From the NCBI GenBank assembly GCA_038373865.1, contig JAXGGA010005154.1, positions 1 to 64,000 on the forward strand: 64,000 nucleotides of DNA, read 5' to 3'. The position numbers and the translations under genes were made by a program. The notes under the pieces were generated by a model. That model was not told the origin of the DNA. It worked only from the letters and a program-made list of their open reading frames with translations, and did not search any database. Source of the stretch: Uloborus plumipes (taxonomy: Eukaryota > Arthropoda > Arachnida > Araneae > Uloboridae). Of this stretch, positions 52,591-62,915 are shown piece after piece. Within the stretch, counting starts at the first letter, position 1. Each line of letters begins with the position of its first letter.

Positions 52591-52951
52591 ATACTTAATG
52601 TCAAAAATTATAGCTACATTCTTAAGTATAAAAGTATTATTATTTTTTTTTCATTATTTAACTTTTTTATTTGTGGTCTGATAACAGTGTTTTATGAAGT
52701 TAGTATTTCAATGGTTTTCACCACCTATTCCATATTACCCGAGTATTTCATGTTAGCCTCCATTGGTAATTTTTTTTTTACAATTTTTTTTATATTTAGA
52801 AATAAGTAGTATTTTTTTTTTACAAAACACATTTCATTACAATTAATCTTGTATGCACTCATGATGATTTTGAAATTTTTTATTAAAAAAACAGAGAGTT
52901 ATTTTGAAAAATGTAAATGGTATTCCATATTCCCCTCCTCTCCTCATCTAT

Positions 52952-54444
52952 GTTTTGGAATACTTTGCCAAAACGGTTTTACATTTTTTGTGATCTGTAA
53001 ATATAGTTCAGCATTATTTTTTAAAATAATTATTTCATTAGATTTGCTCTGTCTTTTGTGAGACAAGCTCGATTGCAAATAATAATAATAATTATGATAA
53101 TGATGGCAACTATAAAATTAATCTTTGCGTTTCTTTTACAAATCCACAGTTTGCGTTGAATCCTCGCCATATTTGGCACAGAGGTCCTTTAATGATCAAG
53201 AATTCAGATAGGAGGGGCCTCTCTTGTCTGGATTGGCAGTATGGCTAAAAAATAAAGTGTGAGGTCGGGTGGGGGGAGGGAACCTCGATTCCTCTTTCGG
53301 CTATGTGCAAGTACCAGCGAAATATGTTTGCCATTTTTTCTATGATAATTTCTATGATAGACTCTGAATCCGGCATCCTTATTTTTGACATGCTGAAAAA
53401 AAAAGAAAGCTGCCAAAAATTATTCAACAGGGATTAAAATGGAAATTTTGGCTGAAATTTGAAGTTGTTTTTTTTTTTCGTGTGAGTACGGTACATACTT
53501 CCTTTATTTCGAACAAATATGTTCACATAATGCTCAACTATAGTACTTTAAACACCTCCGAACTTCTACTGTGCTGAAGATGCAATATCTTGCTATGGAT
53601 GAGCTCAGCAATTTTTCACACCATAAAGATAATCGCTTTAGCTGTGTTTACAATCGCTTAACAAAGGATTACACTGAAGCATTAGATTAATGTCAAAAAA
53701 CCTTGAACGATTCCAGCATTTAGACGTTTCTCTTTCACAATTGAAGATGCCTGCCTGACTGCATATAGGCGTCAAATGGTTGAATGCTCATAAAACGGAT
53801 TAAAATCGTTTGCTTAAATACTGTAAGCTTAAAATCCATTGTGCTTGATGATCAACTTTTTGTTTTGTGCTCATCTCTTAATGCTTCGATTTGCAGGTCG
53901 TTATGTTCCACCTGCGTTTTTGTCTGTAACATTGGTGCTTGTGGAAGGCTATTAGTCTTGATTCGTTCTGTTGTGTTCCATCGACATACATACCTGGTGA
54001 TAAATATGTTCTGAAAGATGTGTTGTTTTCTGAAAATGAATTTTGAACGGTTGGCATGCCAACAAAGTTGCTTTTTATTGTATTTCCTGTTTGTATCGAT
54101 CGTTGGATTAGGTGATTAAATTTAAGTTTTGGTTGAATAGTATGTTAAGCCGGAATTGTGGGTTCCATGGGTCACTTGTTGAAGATACTGCAAGGATGTA
54201 AAAAAAAAAGGAAAACCTACTAAACCTCGATGAAAACAAGAATCAAACTACCATTCATACAAAAGTAAAAAAAAAAATATAAAAATAAATAGATGGAGGG
54301 GAGGGGTTAAGAAGAGTAAAAAAAAAAAAGCTTTTTAATTGATGGCTTGAATCGAGGAAAGCTTCGAAATCCTGATTTATTTGCAGTTTGAGAAATCCTT
54401 AAGACACATTTTAAGGCTCTGTTGTAGTTATTATCAGTGCTACT
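52952..54444. other. Unassigned sequence
   Basis: Short (AAT)n at about 53081-53095, G-rich patch at 53262-53280, A-runs at 54200-54330. Mirror-image frames at 53204-53427 and a Cys/Val-rich frame at 53784-54014 have no support. Confidence 0.35.
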
Positions 54445-54448
54445 TTAA

Positions 54449-54964
54449 CCCATTTATGCCCAAGTTTTTTTTAACAATTTTTTTTCAATTTTTATCTGCT
54501 TAAAACTCTTGCTTGGAATGATTTACACACATTTTAGGTTTAAAATAGTTGCTGTTGCCATATTTATTAAGTTATTTAACGTCCTGTTTATGGGATATTT
54601 TGCAGATAGGTGCGCAAAATACGACCATACTTGTCTTTACTTGTGCAAAGTAACATTACAGAAGGCATCTGTGATCCATTTTAAGCAAATCATTTTAAAA
54701 TAGTTTAATTTTATGAAAAATAAGTTCGCAAAAAAAAACTTACTTTCTGTGGCTACCCATGCTGGATCGTTGCTTGACTGATTTGTCTGAAAATAGCTAT
54801 CAATAAAAAAACTCTGATGTCCAAATAGTGGCTCTAACTGGTTTTCTCAAGAAGGACTATTTAACTTGTGAAAAACAGCTTTAGTAAAATGATATACCCA
54901 TTACAGGTTTTTGTATGCAGTAACTAATAAGCGTCCCGTTTTTAGGCTACTGGGCATAAATGGA
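54449..54964 (+). mobile_element. TTAA/CCC element, family T3, copy 2
   Basis: 516 bp between TTAA (54445-54448) and TTAA (54965-54968), ends CCCATTTATGCCCA and TGGGCATAAATGGA (last base mutated). Very close to 19443-19970 and inverted relative to 60761-61279. Confidence 0.9.
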
Positions 54965-54968
54965 TTAA

Positions 54969-55881
54969 TAGCCACTCAAGGGAGCTCATCAGCTCTTGAG
55001 CTGTTTCCCCTTTCCTTTTTGGAAATTTTTACAGGTTTTTGCCAGTTTCAGAGTATTTTAAAGGATAGCGCTTCTGCACTTTTCGTAAATCTGTAAACTT
55101 GAGACCAATTTCGTTTGGTCGACACAGCAACTCAATATGGCCAATCAAATGGAGATGACTGGGGTACTGAGAGACACCACTCAACTCCTAAAGGCTAGGG
55201 CGGAACCAAGGAGTTCTTCAAGGTAGATGCGAAATCGAATTTTAAGAAGTTCAATTATACAAAATTATAGAGGATGAGTTGAAAATTATCTGAAAAACTT
55301 TTTTGGAATTTTAATGTCGAAATTTTTCCGGTAGAATCCTGATGGCCCCTGCCTTTGATTCACCCAATGCTAAGAGTTAATCCCTTTTTTTTTCTTCAAC
55401 AGTAGTATTAATGAGTAGGGATACCAATGCATCAAAGCGAGTTTTTAACTTTATGAAGTTTTTTTAGGACTAGTGAAATGACAAAGCTTTAAAGTGAACG
55501 CATTGAATGGTTGAATAATAATAAAACTCGATGAAAATTGGACAGATTTCGAAAGATATTAAAAAAGAAGAAAGATGCCCCTGAAGTATAGGGCTACTTT
55601 ATCAAAATAATTTAGAAGGAAACTGAATTTATTATCTTGTTTAAAAATGAATACTGCCCTACAAAACCAATCATTTTTTTTTTTTTTTTTTTTACACACA
55701 TGCATACTTAAACGTACATACCAACTCCACCTCAATAACAGAAAGATTAAATCACTTTTTCTTGAAAAAAAAAAACTTATTTAAAAAGGCTAGGTATGTA
55801 GCATCCTGAATTTCTAATTCTAACTTCGAAACGTGGCCATCTTGCTTTACATTCATGTGCTCACATATAGTCACATCTTTT
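54969..55881. other. Unassigned sequence
   Basis: T-run at about 55674-55693. 'gggcggaaccaaggagttcttc' (55200) and 'gaatcctgatggcccctgcc' (55335) are suggestive of old hAT ends but do not pair. No gene. Confidence 0.35.
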
Positions 55882-56044
55882 CAGGACCATCATTTCGAAT
55901 TTTTCTGGATGTATGCTCATGTAAATTGTACCGATAAACCTCAAAATCACGTCCACTTTCGTGTACATATATTAATTTTCCAAGTCCAGGAAGAGGAGCG
56001 GGGTGGGGTAATTGATTCCATCACCCTTCTAAAAGACGGGCCTG
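55882..56044 (+). mobile_element. hAT MITE, family H3, copy with both ends
   Basis: CAGGACCATCATTTCGAATT at the left and 'cttctaaaagacgggcctg' at the right, with 'aaaatcacgtccactttcgtg' matching 31904-32071. The target duplication is not preserved. Confidence 0.65.
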
Positions 56045-56732
56045 ACATTTCTGCATTGAAAAAAGGGTTCATTGTTACACCAAAACACGAGTTTGCAAAT
56101 TTATGTGATTTAAGTTGTTTAATTTACTTCTAATTTATAGCACCAATATTCATTTATTTCCTGGTACTAATGGTTTTCTCCAACGTCCACTAAAATTCGA
56201 AAGAGATCTCTTTCCTGAACCACCGTTTATCCCATTGAAAACAGTCTTCAGTTTCCAACTTAATATTCCGCACGATATATATTTTTAAAAATTTTTTATC
56301 TATGTTTTTGTTTTATGTGCTGATCATAAACCCTTCCAGAACAATACCCCCTTTCCATGGTCGTATGGTTTCGAAGGAATGCAGTAAAATCCGCCGTTTC
56401 TTCGCCCGAACGATTCTCGATTCCGGCGAAGAGGTTTCTCTCCTGAGTCATAAGTCATGATTCCTTCTTCGAATATTCCTCGAAGACAGCTGCCAGTGCA
56501 ACGACCCATCCCTCCGAGAGATCGGATTAAATTTCAGGAGATCGGAACACTTTTGCTTGCCGAAGCACTTTCACTAAATCTACGGAACATTAACTTACCG
56601 GCTTTTGCAATGTATGTAAGGCTTTTTTTTTTATTTTTGATGCCATTTCTCGAACATAAATATTGCATAATAAGTATAAATTTCAAAGCTTCAACGGTCA
56701 AACGCCTCCTCTTTACCCTGCACAGAACTCTC
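56045..56732. other. Unassigned sequence with a CG-richer patch
   Basis: At 56340-56590 both strands are open for about 60 codons, including plus frame MIPSSNIPRRQLPVQRPIPP. Balanced composition makes a diverged exon conceivable, but there is no motif, and the frames run into the SINE downstream. Confidence 0.35.
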
Positions 56733-57015
56733 GTTGTGTTCTGCCAGCCAGGTTGGCATTTTGGAGTGCGCTGCTTCACTTTTCCTACTGCACCGTTATT
56801 TGGTGTGAAGTCCGACTTCCACAGTACACACATGCCATAGGGACCTGTTTATAAGGTAGACAACCATTTACCACACAACACATTCACACAAAGAAGAGAC
56901 GAAGACAGGAGAGGAAGAATGTACATCCATACCCGAGCTGGTATTCGAACTCTATACATCCCCATCTGTGACAGACTTCTTTGACCACTGGACAAGGTGG
57001 CCGACCCCAAAACTC
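56733..57015 (-). mobile_element. tRNA-derived SINE, family S2, minus-strand copy
   Basis: Read on the minus strand: 'ggccaccttgtccagtggtcaaa' A-box region, 'gagttcgaataccagc' B-box, then 'gtgtgaatgtgttgtgtggtaaatgg', 'tgtggaagtcggacttcac' and 'aaatgccaacctggctgg'. About 280 bp, nearly full length. The open frames crossing it on both strands are chance. Confidence 0.85.
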
Positions 57016-57236
57016 GCTTGGTATCAATAAAATCGCTTACAACCACCAAAACTTGTTGATAAATTTAACTCCTTGACATACAATGACGTCTGGGAGGTCA
57101 TTCATTTCATGTACCAGTGTAGATTTGGCGTCTGGGACGCGTCCCACAGCAGATCTGCACAGAAGGATGAAATGAATGACTCATTCATTTCATCCTTTTG
57201 CGCAGATTTGACCTCTGAAAGACGTCTTCTGTTTCA

Positions 57237-57487
57237 TGTTGTCTTGTGACAGCTAGATTGGCAATTTGGCGTGCGCTGCTTCACTTTACCAACTGTACCG
57301 TCATTTGGTGAGAAGTTCGACTTTCACAGCATACACATGCAATAGGGACCAGAAAAAAGAGTAGGCAACCATTCCCACAAAGAACAGACAAGGACAGGAG
57401 AGAGAAAGCACATTTGTGCTCAAGCCAGGATTCGAACCCGGAACCTCCCCATCCAGTCAGGCTTCTCTGACAACTAGACAAGGCGTC
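57237..57487 (-). mobile_element. tRNA-derived SINE, family S2, inside the minisatellite
   Basis: Flanked by a perfect 14-bp duplication CGTCTTCTGTTTCA (57223-57236 and 57488-57501), which is itself minisatellite sequence. The minus-strand head GACGCCTTGTCTAGTTGTCA with B-box GGTTCGAATCC is the best preserved of the S2 copies. The body ends 'tgccaatctagctgtcac'. 251 bp. Confidence 0.92.
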
Positions 57488-57841
57488 CGTCTTCTGTTTC
57501 AAGTGCCAGTAGATTTCGACATCTGGGTGACGTCTATTCTTTCTTGCTGTTGTATAAGTTTTGACCTCTGAAAGACTTCGTTTGTTTCATGCTCTGGTGT
57601 AGATTTTGCCTCTGAGCGGCATCATTCATTTTATATGCCAGTTTCTATTAGAAATCTTAGAGACGTCATTTATTTCATGCACAGTTATAGATTTGGCGAT
57701 TGAGAAATGTCATTCATTTCATGTGCCAGTAGATTTTGACATCGGAGAGACGTCATTCATTTCATGTCAGTGTAGATTTGACGTCTAGGGGACGTCTTTT
57801 CTTATTTGCTCCAGTGTAAATTTGGACCTCTGAAAGACGTT

Positions 57842-57940
57842 CCCAAGTAGCACACTTCGTTTTTTAAAGGTTGTAAAATGGTTATTAATGTTGTGACAAC
57901 GGATTAAAAACGTTTAAACGTTTTTTGTGCTATACCTGGG
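57842..57940. mobile_element. 99-bp MITE with CCCAAGTAGCACA / TGTGCTATACCTGGG ends
   Basis: Short element inserted in a minisatellite unit ('gaaagacgtt' on the left, 'ttgtctatttcatgcg' on the right). The ends are imperfect inverted repeats (CCCAxGTA-GCACA). The centre has 'aacgtttaaacgtt', a palindrome. The target duplication may be only TT. Transposon class unknown. Confidence 0.65.
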
Positions 57941-58050
57941 TTGTCTATTTCATGCGCTAGTGTACATTTTGCCTCTGAGTGACATCATTCATTTCAATTT
58001 CATGTGCCAGTGTAGATTTGTGCGTCTGAAAGACGTCATTCGTTGCGTCA

Positions 58051-60165
58051 GTACAATTTCTTCTACACCTTCGAGGGGTCATAGTATGTCAAAGTGTTGA
58101 AGATGCTAGCAGAAGGGAGATTCACGGCTTTCCCCAGGATACGTTTCGCAAGTGAAGTCCAATACATATGAGGTCAATATTTATAAACGAGATGTGAAGG
58201 AAAGGATACGTAATAAAATCGATCATCCCTCCGTTGAAACATTTCTATACCTGCTTTTGAGCGTTGGAATAACAAAGTAAAAAAATAAGGGGTTTATTCT
58301 GTATTCTTTCACTTTTGCGGAAATGACGAGTCAAAAGCGTTGCTTTCTCGTGTGGCTGAAACCGAGCTTTAAAAAAAATTACAAAAAACAAGCATCACCT
58401 TCGGTGTCGGTTGGATGTTTCACATCAAAAAATTTCTGAGAATTTTGTAACTGTGGGCAAATGTTCAGCGTTACCAAACCCATGCAGAAAGCCACCAAAG
58501 CACAAAAACAGACGTAACATGTTAACATGTGATTTCAGAATAATGAAAGCTATCGGACCACACACCTGGACGACCTTGACTACAACTTTCATCTTTCTAT
58601 AGAACTCTTTTTTTTTTTTTTTTCGGACGAAAGAATCATTCCATTCTTTGATGTTCCCACGACGAAAAAACATCGGCGAGCTTTTTGAAAAGAGAAACTG
58701 CGACAGAAAAATCGGCAAATTAGACACTTTTATTATTATTATTATTTTTTTCATGTTGTTGTTCCTCCATGACGAAATCTGGGAACAAAACTTGCTCGGC
58801 GGACCGAGGCAAACCCTTTGGAAGTGGTCAAGCAGGAACGACAGATATCAAAAATGGACCGTGACCCTCATTGCGTGGGCGATCGCGGTTTTGTGTGGCT
58901 GTGAGGAAAGGGGGGGGGGGCATTCATTCGTTTTCATTCATCATTCCGTGGTTCGGACATTCATGGCGAGGAAGCGAAACGCTGAACAAATATCTTTTAC
59001 AGTTCTGATGCGTCATCCCGGGTCTTGTTCAGTAGTACGACCGTTAAGTCAGGAAATGGGCTCCGTGAATCGATATTTGTGAAGGAAGTTGTAAAAAGTC
59101 ACATGACGTGAGCAAATTTTGACGTAAATGCGTCACAGTAAAATTATAATAGGTACTTGCATCGTGAAATTGTATTGAATATTTAAAATAAAGTATTGTT
59201 CTAGTCCAAACCATGTTTAAGTTTCTATTTAGAAATTTTGAGAATCTTTATAAAGTTTTTTTTTTTTACGTGTGTGTGTCTTTAATTAAAATGTTTATAT
59301 AAAATGCATAAGGCCATCCAGTATCAAGGCGGGCCCCTTTTCAGTTTGGTCGCCGAGACCTCCTTCCTTCTTAACTTTTTTGAAACTTACCCTGTTCCCA
59401 TTCCTGGGCGGGTTTCCTAAAGGACTGGGCCCCTAGTTTTCGACCCCAGACTGACTTGGTCTTTTGTCGGCACTGAAAATACAAAGAAATGAACTGTTGG
59501 CTCATTATTAATATTTATAGGGGGGGGGAACGCGTTAAATCAGTCATAAATTCCAAGTCCCCCGTGTCCGCCAGTCTTTTTTTTTTAATTAAAGAAAAGA
59601 AAAATCAGGCGTATAAATTTCTACAATATTTGCCATACTAATGCTTATAGTACAAGAGCCGACTTAGGTGTACCAATAAACAACTAATTTCCTAATGTAG
59701 TATGAAAAAAATGTAGATAAAAATATTACAAACAAAATGGCATAATGTTGACGAAGCAAAAGTGCTCTTATCAGGTTGTCGCAATCTTAAAATTTCAATA
59801 ACGGAGTCATTTTGCAGATTTTCTGCAGGTATCTTCAAATTAAAGAAGAAATCTAACAAAAAGCTGCAAAATTTCTGCTTGTAGATTTTTTTTTTTTGAG
59901 CATATATTTGTGCAAGGCACGTCATTTCTTGATGTCATTTTCTTGCCAAAATGTCTAGTTTTGAGCCGAATTAGCGTCATTTGCGAGAGATTTAGATCTG
60001 TTTCTTCTTTTCAAAGAACTGCCATTTGCCGTACTAATGCTTCCGAGAATAGATTAACAAATAAAGAGAGAAATTTCTCCGACGAATTGTATAACCTCCT
60101 CCTTTGTTGAAGTCGGTTAAAAACATGTAAAACAAATCAGTAAACCGAAAACGCATAAAGTTTAT
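58051..60165. other. Unassigned sequence
   Basis: Low-complexity items: T-run 58609-58623, (ATT)n 58734-58748, G-runs 58909-58920 and 59520-59528. A 144-residue plus-strand frame (58648-59082) contains the ATT run, a poly-Gly stretch from the G-run and no domain. 'ggcgggcccc...cctgggcgggtttcc...tgggccccta' (59330-59440) looks like decayed hAT-type repeat sequence. Confidence 0.4.
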
Positions 60166-60370
60166 TTAACCCTTTGGTGGGGCGGAACCGTGAGTGCGAA
60201 ATCACGCTCCCTTAATAATGACTTTCGATGACCCCTAACCCGATATTGCGGAAGCTCATGTGGTGTCACGTTTTCTGGTATCCAACTCAGAGAACCGTGA
60301 CGCGATATGTGTGCATCGCTCTCGGAACGGTTTGAAGGACGCGATATTACGCTGTGATCGTCCATTAGAA
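60166..60370. mobile_element. Solo TTAA/CCC end with an overlapping minus-strand open frame
   Basis: TTAA (60166-60169) is followed by CCCTTTGGTGGGGCGG, a piggyBac-like terminus; no partner end was found. A minus-strand frame of 67 residues starts MDDHSVISRPSNRSESDAHI and ends GFALTVPP-like before running out through the terminus. It is Arg/Ser/His-rich, of good composition and CG-richer than its flanks. It might be a remnant of a piggyBac N-terminal region, but no conserved residue proves it. Confidence 0.35.
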
Positions 60371-60673
60371 AAAAAAAACTTACAATGTGTAATGCTCAAA
60401 AATTAACAAATAAAGTGAAAAGTTGTGAAATTGTCGGTTTTATTTTGGACTATTCATGTTTTCTGTATAACTCGCGGTGTTTCGTCGAAAGAGGTCTTAC
60501 TCATATTAGTTTCTACTAACAATTCCATGAGATCATCTTTCACACTTTTTTATTTCTTTAACGCTTTGTCATTACTCACTGTGAAAGGTACATTTCGAGA
60601 CTGTTACTAGAAACTTCTGAACTTATTAACACTGTGTGACTCATTGTTTAAAAACTAAATCTGTTGTGGCATA

Positions 60674-61383
60674 CTGTCGGCCCTGCTCAAAACGAATACT
60701 GTCGGTTCCAAGAAATATTATTCGGTTAAGTGAGGAATTTGTTTAATCTGGGATCTTTAACCCATTTATGCCCAGTAGCCTAAAAACAGGACGCTTGTTA
60801 GTTACTGCATATAAAAACCTGTAATCAATATATCATTTTTCTAAGGCTGATTTTCACAAGTTAAATAGTCCTTCTTCTTGAGAAAACCAGTTAGAGCCAC
60901 TATTTGGATATCAGAGTTTATTTATTGACAGCTATTTTCAGACAAATCAGTCAAGCAACGATCCAGCATGGGTAGCCTCAGAAAGTAAGTTTTTTTTTTT
61001 CGATCTTATTTTTCATAAAATTAAACGATTTTAAAATGATTTGCTTAAAATTGATCACAGATGCCTTTTGTAATGTTACTTTGCGAAAGTAAAGTCAAGT
61101 AAGTCGTATTTTGCTCACATATCTGCAAAATATCCCATAAACAGGACGTTAAATAACTTAATAAATATGGCAACGGTGAATTATTTCAAGCCTAAAATGT
61201 ATGTAAACCATTCCAAGTAAGAGTTTTAAGCAAATAAAAATTGAAAAAAATTGTTAAAAAAAACTTGGGCATAAATGGGTTAACATTGCGTCTATGGTGT
61301 GGGGATGCATTCGGTTCCGGAAGGTTTTATTCCTATAAGCGGGGTATTTGTTTATTCGTTACCTGATTAAACAGGGCCGACAG
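60674..61383. mobile_element. Pogo/Tigger-like MITE, family P, split by a TTAA element
   Basis: TA|CTGTCGGCCCTGCTCAAAAC at the left and TTAAACAGGGCCGACAG|TA at the right. The left part matches 48418 ('gaatactgtcggttccaagaaatattattcg') and the right part 'ttccggaaggttttattcctataagcggggtattt'. Without the nested 60761-61279 and one TTAA it is about 187 bp. Confidence 0.85.
60761..61279 (-). mobile_element. TTAA/CCC element, family T3, copy 3, nested in the pogo MITE
   Basis: 519 bp between perfect TTAA (60757-60760 and 61280-61283), ends CCCATTTATGCCCAGTAGCC and CTTGGGCATAAATGGG, inverted relative to 19443 and 54449. The host sequence reads through 'gggatctTTAAcattgcgtctatgg' on excision, matching the 'aacattgtgtctatgggg' wording of the uninterrupted family P copy at 48891. 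Confidence 0.93.
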
Positions 61384-62726
61384 TATCTTATCTCAACAAC
61401 AAAGCCTTTTCAGATTGAGGCTTTTCTTTTTTGCTGTTGTAATTTTAAGTTAGAGAAAGATATCGAAGAAAAAGGCTGTTCTCCTTCTGCGTGACAAACT
61501 TTTTTAAAGTACAACATACTATTGTTATTTCTATATTTCTTTTCTTTTTTCTTTTTTTTTTGCGATTATTATGCCGTTATTATTAGTTCTGATGTGAAGC
61601 ACATGTGATCTCGGTTGCAAAAACAGCGTAATGATTTTTTGAGCGTACTTAGTGCAACAAAAAGCTAGAGATTCTGCTGACAACACAACCTTGCCTCAAT
61701 CTGTTCCTGTTAAATAACAGAATATCTGCACGACTAAATTTACTCAGAAAAATCTCACTACACAAAGAAAGAAAATGAAAGACTGCTTAGCAGCATTCTT
61801 AGATGAGGTTAAGAGATTTTTGAATTGAATAGTTATTAAGTAAGTCTTTTAAATGTTCTCGTGTCACATAATCAATGCCCACGCGTTTCAACTCTTCATT
61901 CAATTCACGCTCGAAGTTCATCGCCTCCATACGCCGGCAGATGTCGCTGATGACGAATGGCGCCAATTCTCCCTACTGATTTCAATATTTCTTCTTGTTT
62001 TTGAAAGAGAAAGTAGACAACTCGGGAGGGGAAAAAATGGCTAAGAAAAAGGCAGGTGGGCACCAAAACAGAAACGAAGGGAAAACAAAAAGGATAAAAA
62101 GAAGTGAAAGAACTAGTTCTGTTTTTATTTTCCGAGCAGAACGAACACAACGTCGACCAGACAATAATGTTTGATTGTTAAAACATAAAATGATGTTATG
62201 ATGAGGAAAATCGCTGCTTTGCTTGTTATGGTAAGACGACCAAAAGATCATACTGAAGTTCAAAAACAAATTTAAAAAATCGAAAGCGTAAGCGTTTCAA
62301 ATTTTAAGGTGACTTTCGTTTTCGGATAACCTAAAAAGGGGTTTTTCAACATGAAATCTATTCCAAACGGACATCTCTGTACATTTCATAGAACTTTTTT
62401 CTGTTTAAATTATTTCTAGGTAACTAGTTCATGTACTCTATTTGATTTTCTGTCTCTCTTCATAATTTTACGTTACGCACAGTGAAAAACGAAGTACCTT
62501 CCTCAGATTTGAGGTCATTTTTCGTTAGCTTATTAAAAAATTGACCACTAGAATGATTTCAAGGGTTTGTTACTGCATTGTATGTAGCATTTTCTTCCGC
62601 ATCGACCCATGAGAACGTTACTCTATCAAAGAAATTCCTTCACAATTAGTTATCAGCATTAAAAGAGCAAGCGTCCCATCCTTTATTTTCGCCCTCTCCT
62701 GAAAAGTTACGAAAATGTACTTACAC
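61384..62726. other. Unassigned sequence
   Basis: T-run near 61540-61560. Mirror-image frames at 61853-62269 on both strands, with a small CG-richer patch 'ccatacgccggcagatgtcgctgatgacgaatggcgcc' (61926-61964). No domain, element ends or splice structure. Confidence 0.35.
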
Positions 62727-62915
62727 TATACTAGACAGCAACTTAACTTGACACTGAACGTCACTACGGGTGGAGCCAATAAGAGCTCACAAGCAGTCAG
62801 CGATCTCCTCTAATTCGTCAAGTAGGCTGTGACGTTTTATCTAGCTCGTTCTTCATACTCTAACGTCACGCTGACGTCACGATGTTGTTGTCAAGAAACC
62901 TTGCAGTGTATTATA
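62727..62915 (+). mobile_element. Short MITE, family F, unbroken copy
   Basis: 189 bp from 'tactagacagcaacttaacttgacac' to 'gtcaagaaaccttgcagtgta'. It includes the family core 'gtggagccaataagagctcac', 'gatctcctctaattcg' and 'gtaggctgtgacgttttatc'. Partly inverted ends (TACTAGACAGCAA / TTGCAGTGTA). Flanking TA/TATA. Confidence 0.8.

Larger units (their letters stand above)
51256..52951 (+). mobile_element. Pogo-like relic with GAGGAGGGTATTATGGAATA ends
   Basis: Left 'gagaggagggtattatggaa' (from about 51260) and right 'ggtattccatattcccctcctctc' (about 52919-52942) are inverted repeats. Inside, 'gtattatggaatactaag' (52379) and 'cctattccatattacccgagtatttcatg' (52722) repeat the wording. The element contains a decayed Cys/His-finger segment (52406-52590) and a nested hAT element (51520-52262). 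Exact ends are uncertain by about 10 bp. Confidence 0.6.
57075..58050. repeat. 46-bp minisatellite, interrupted by a SINE and a small MITE
   Basis: The unit is close to 'gtcattcatttcatgtgcca' followed by 'gtgtagatttgacgtctgaaagac'. About fifteen diverged units run from 57085 to 58045; 57709 and 57756 start two clean ones. Each unit contains GACGTC at its junction. 57237-57487 is an inserted SINE and 57842-57940 an inserted small element; without them the array is about 620 bp. Confidence 0.8.

Noticed and set aside
56457..56840. 127-residue plus-strand frame
   Set aside because: Its second half is the reverse strand of SINE S2, and the mirror frame on the minus strand is equally open.
57425..57487. 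tRNA gene on the minus strand
   Set aside because: Same reasoning: it is the head of SINE family S2 within a 14-bp target duplication.
57075..58050. CRISPR-like regular repeats
   Set aside because: Units are contiguous diverged 46-bp repeats with no spacers.
58648..59082. 144-residue plus-strand frame with a hydrophobic stretch
   Set aside because: The hydrophobic part is an (ATT)n run and the glycines come from a G-homopolymer; no motif remains.
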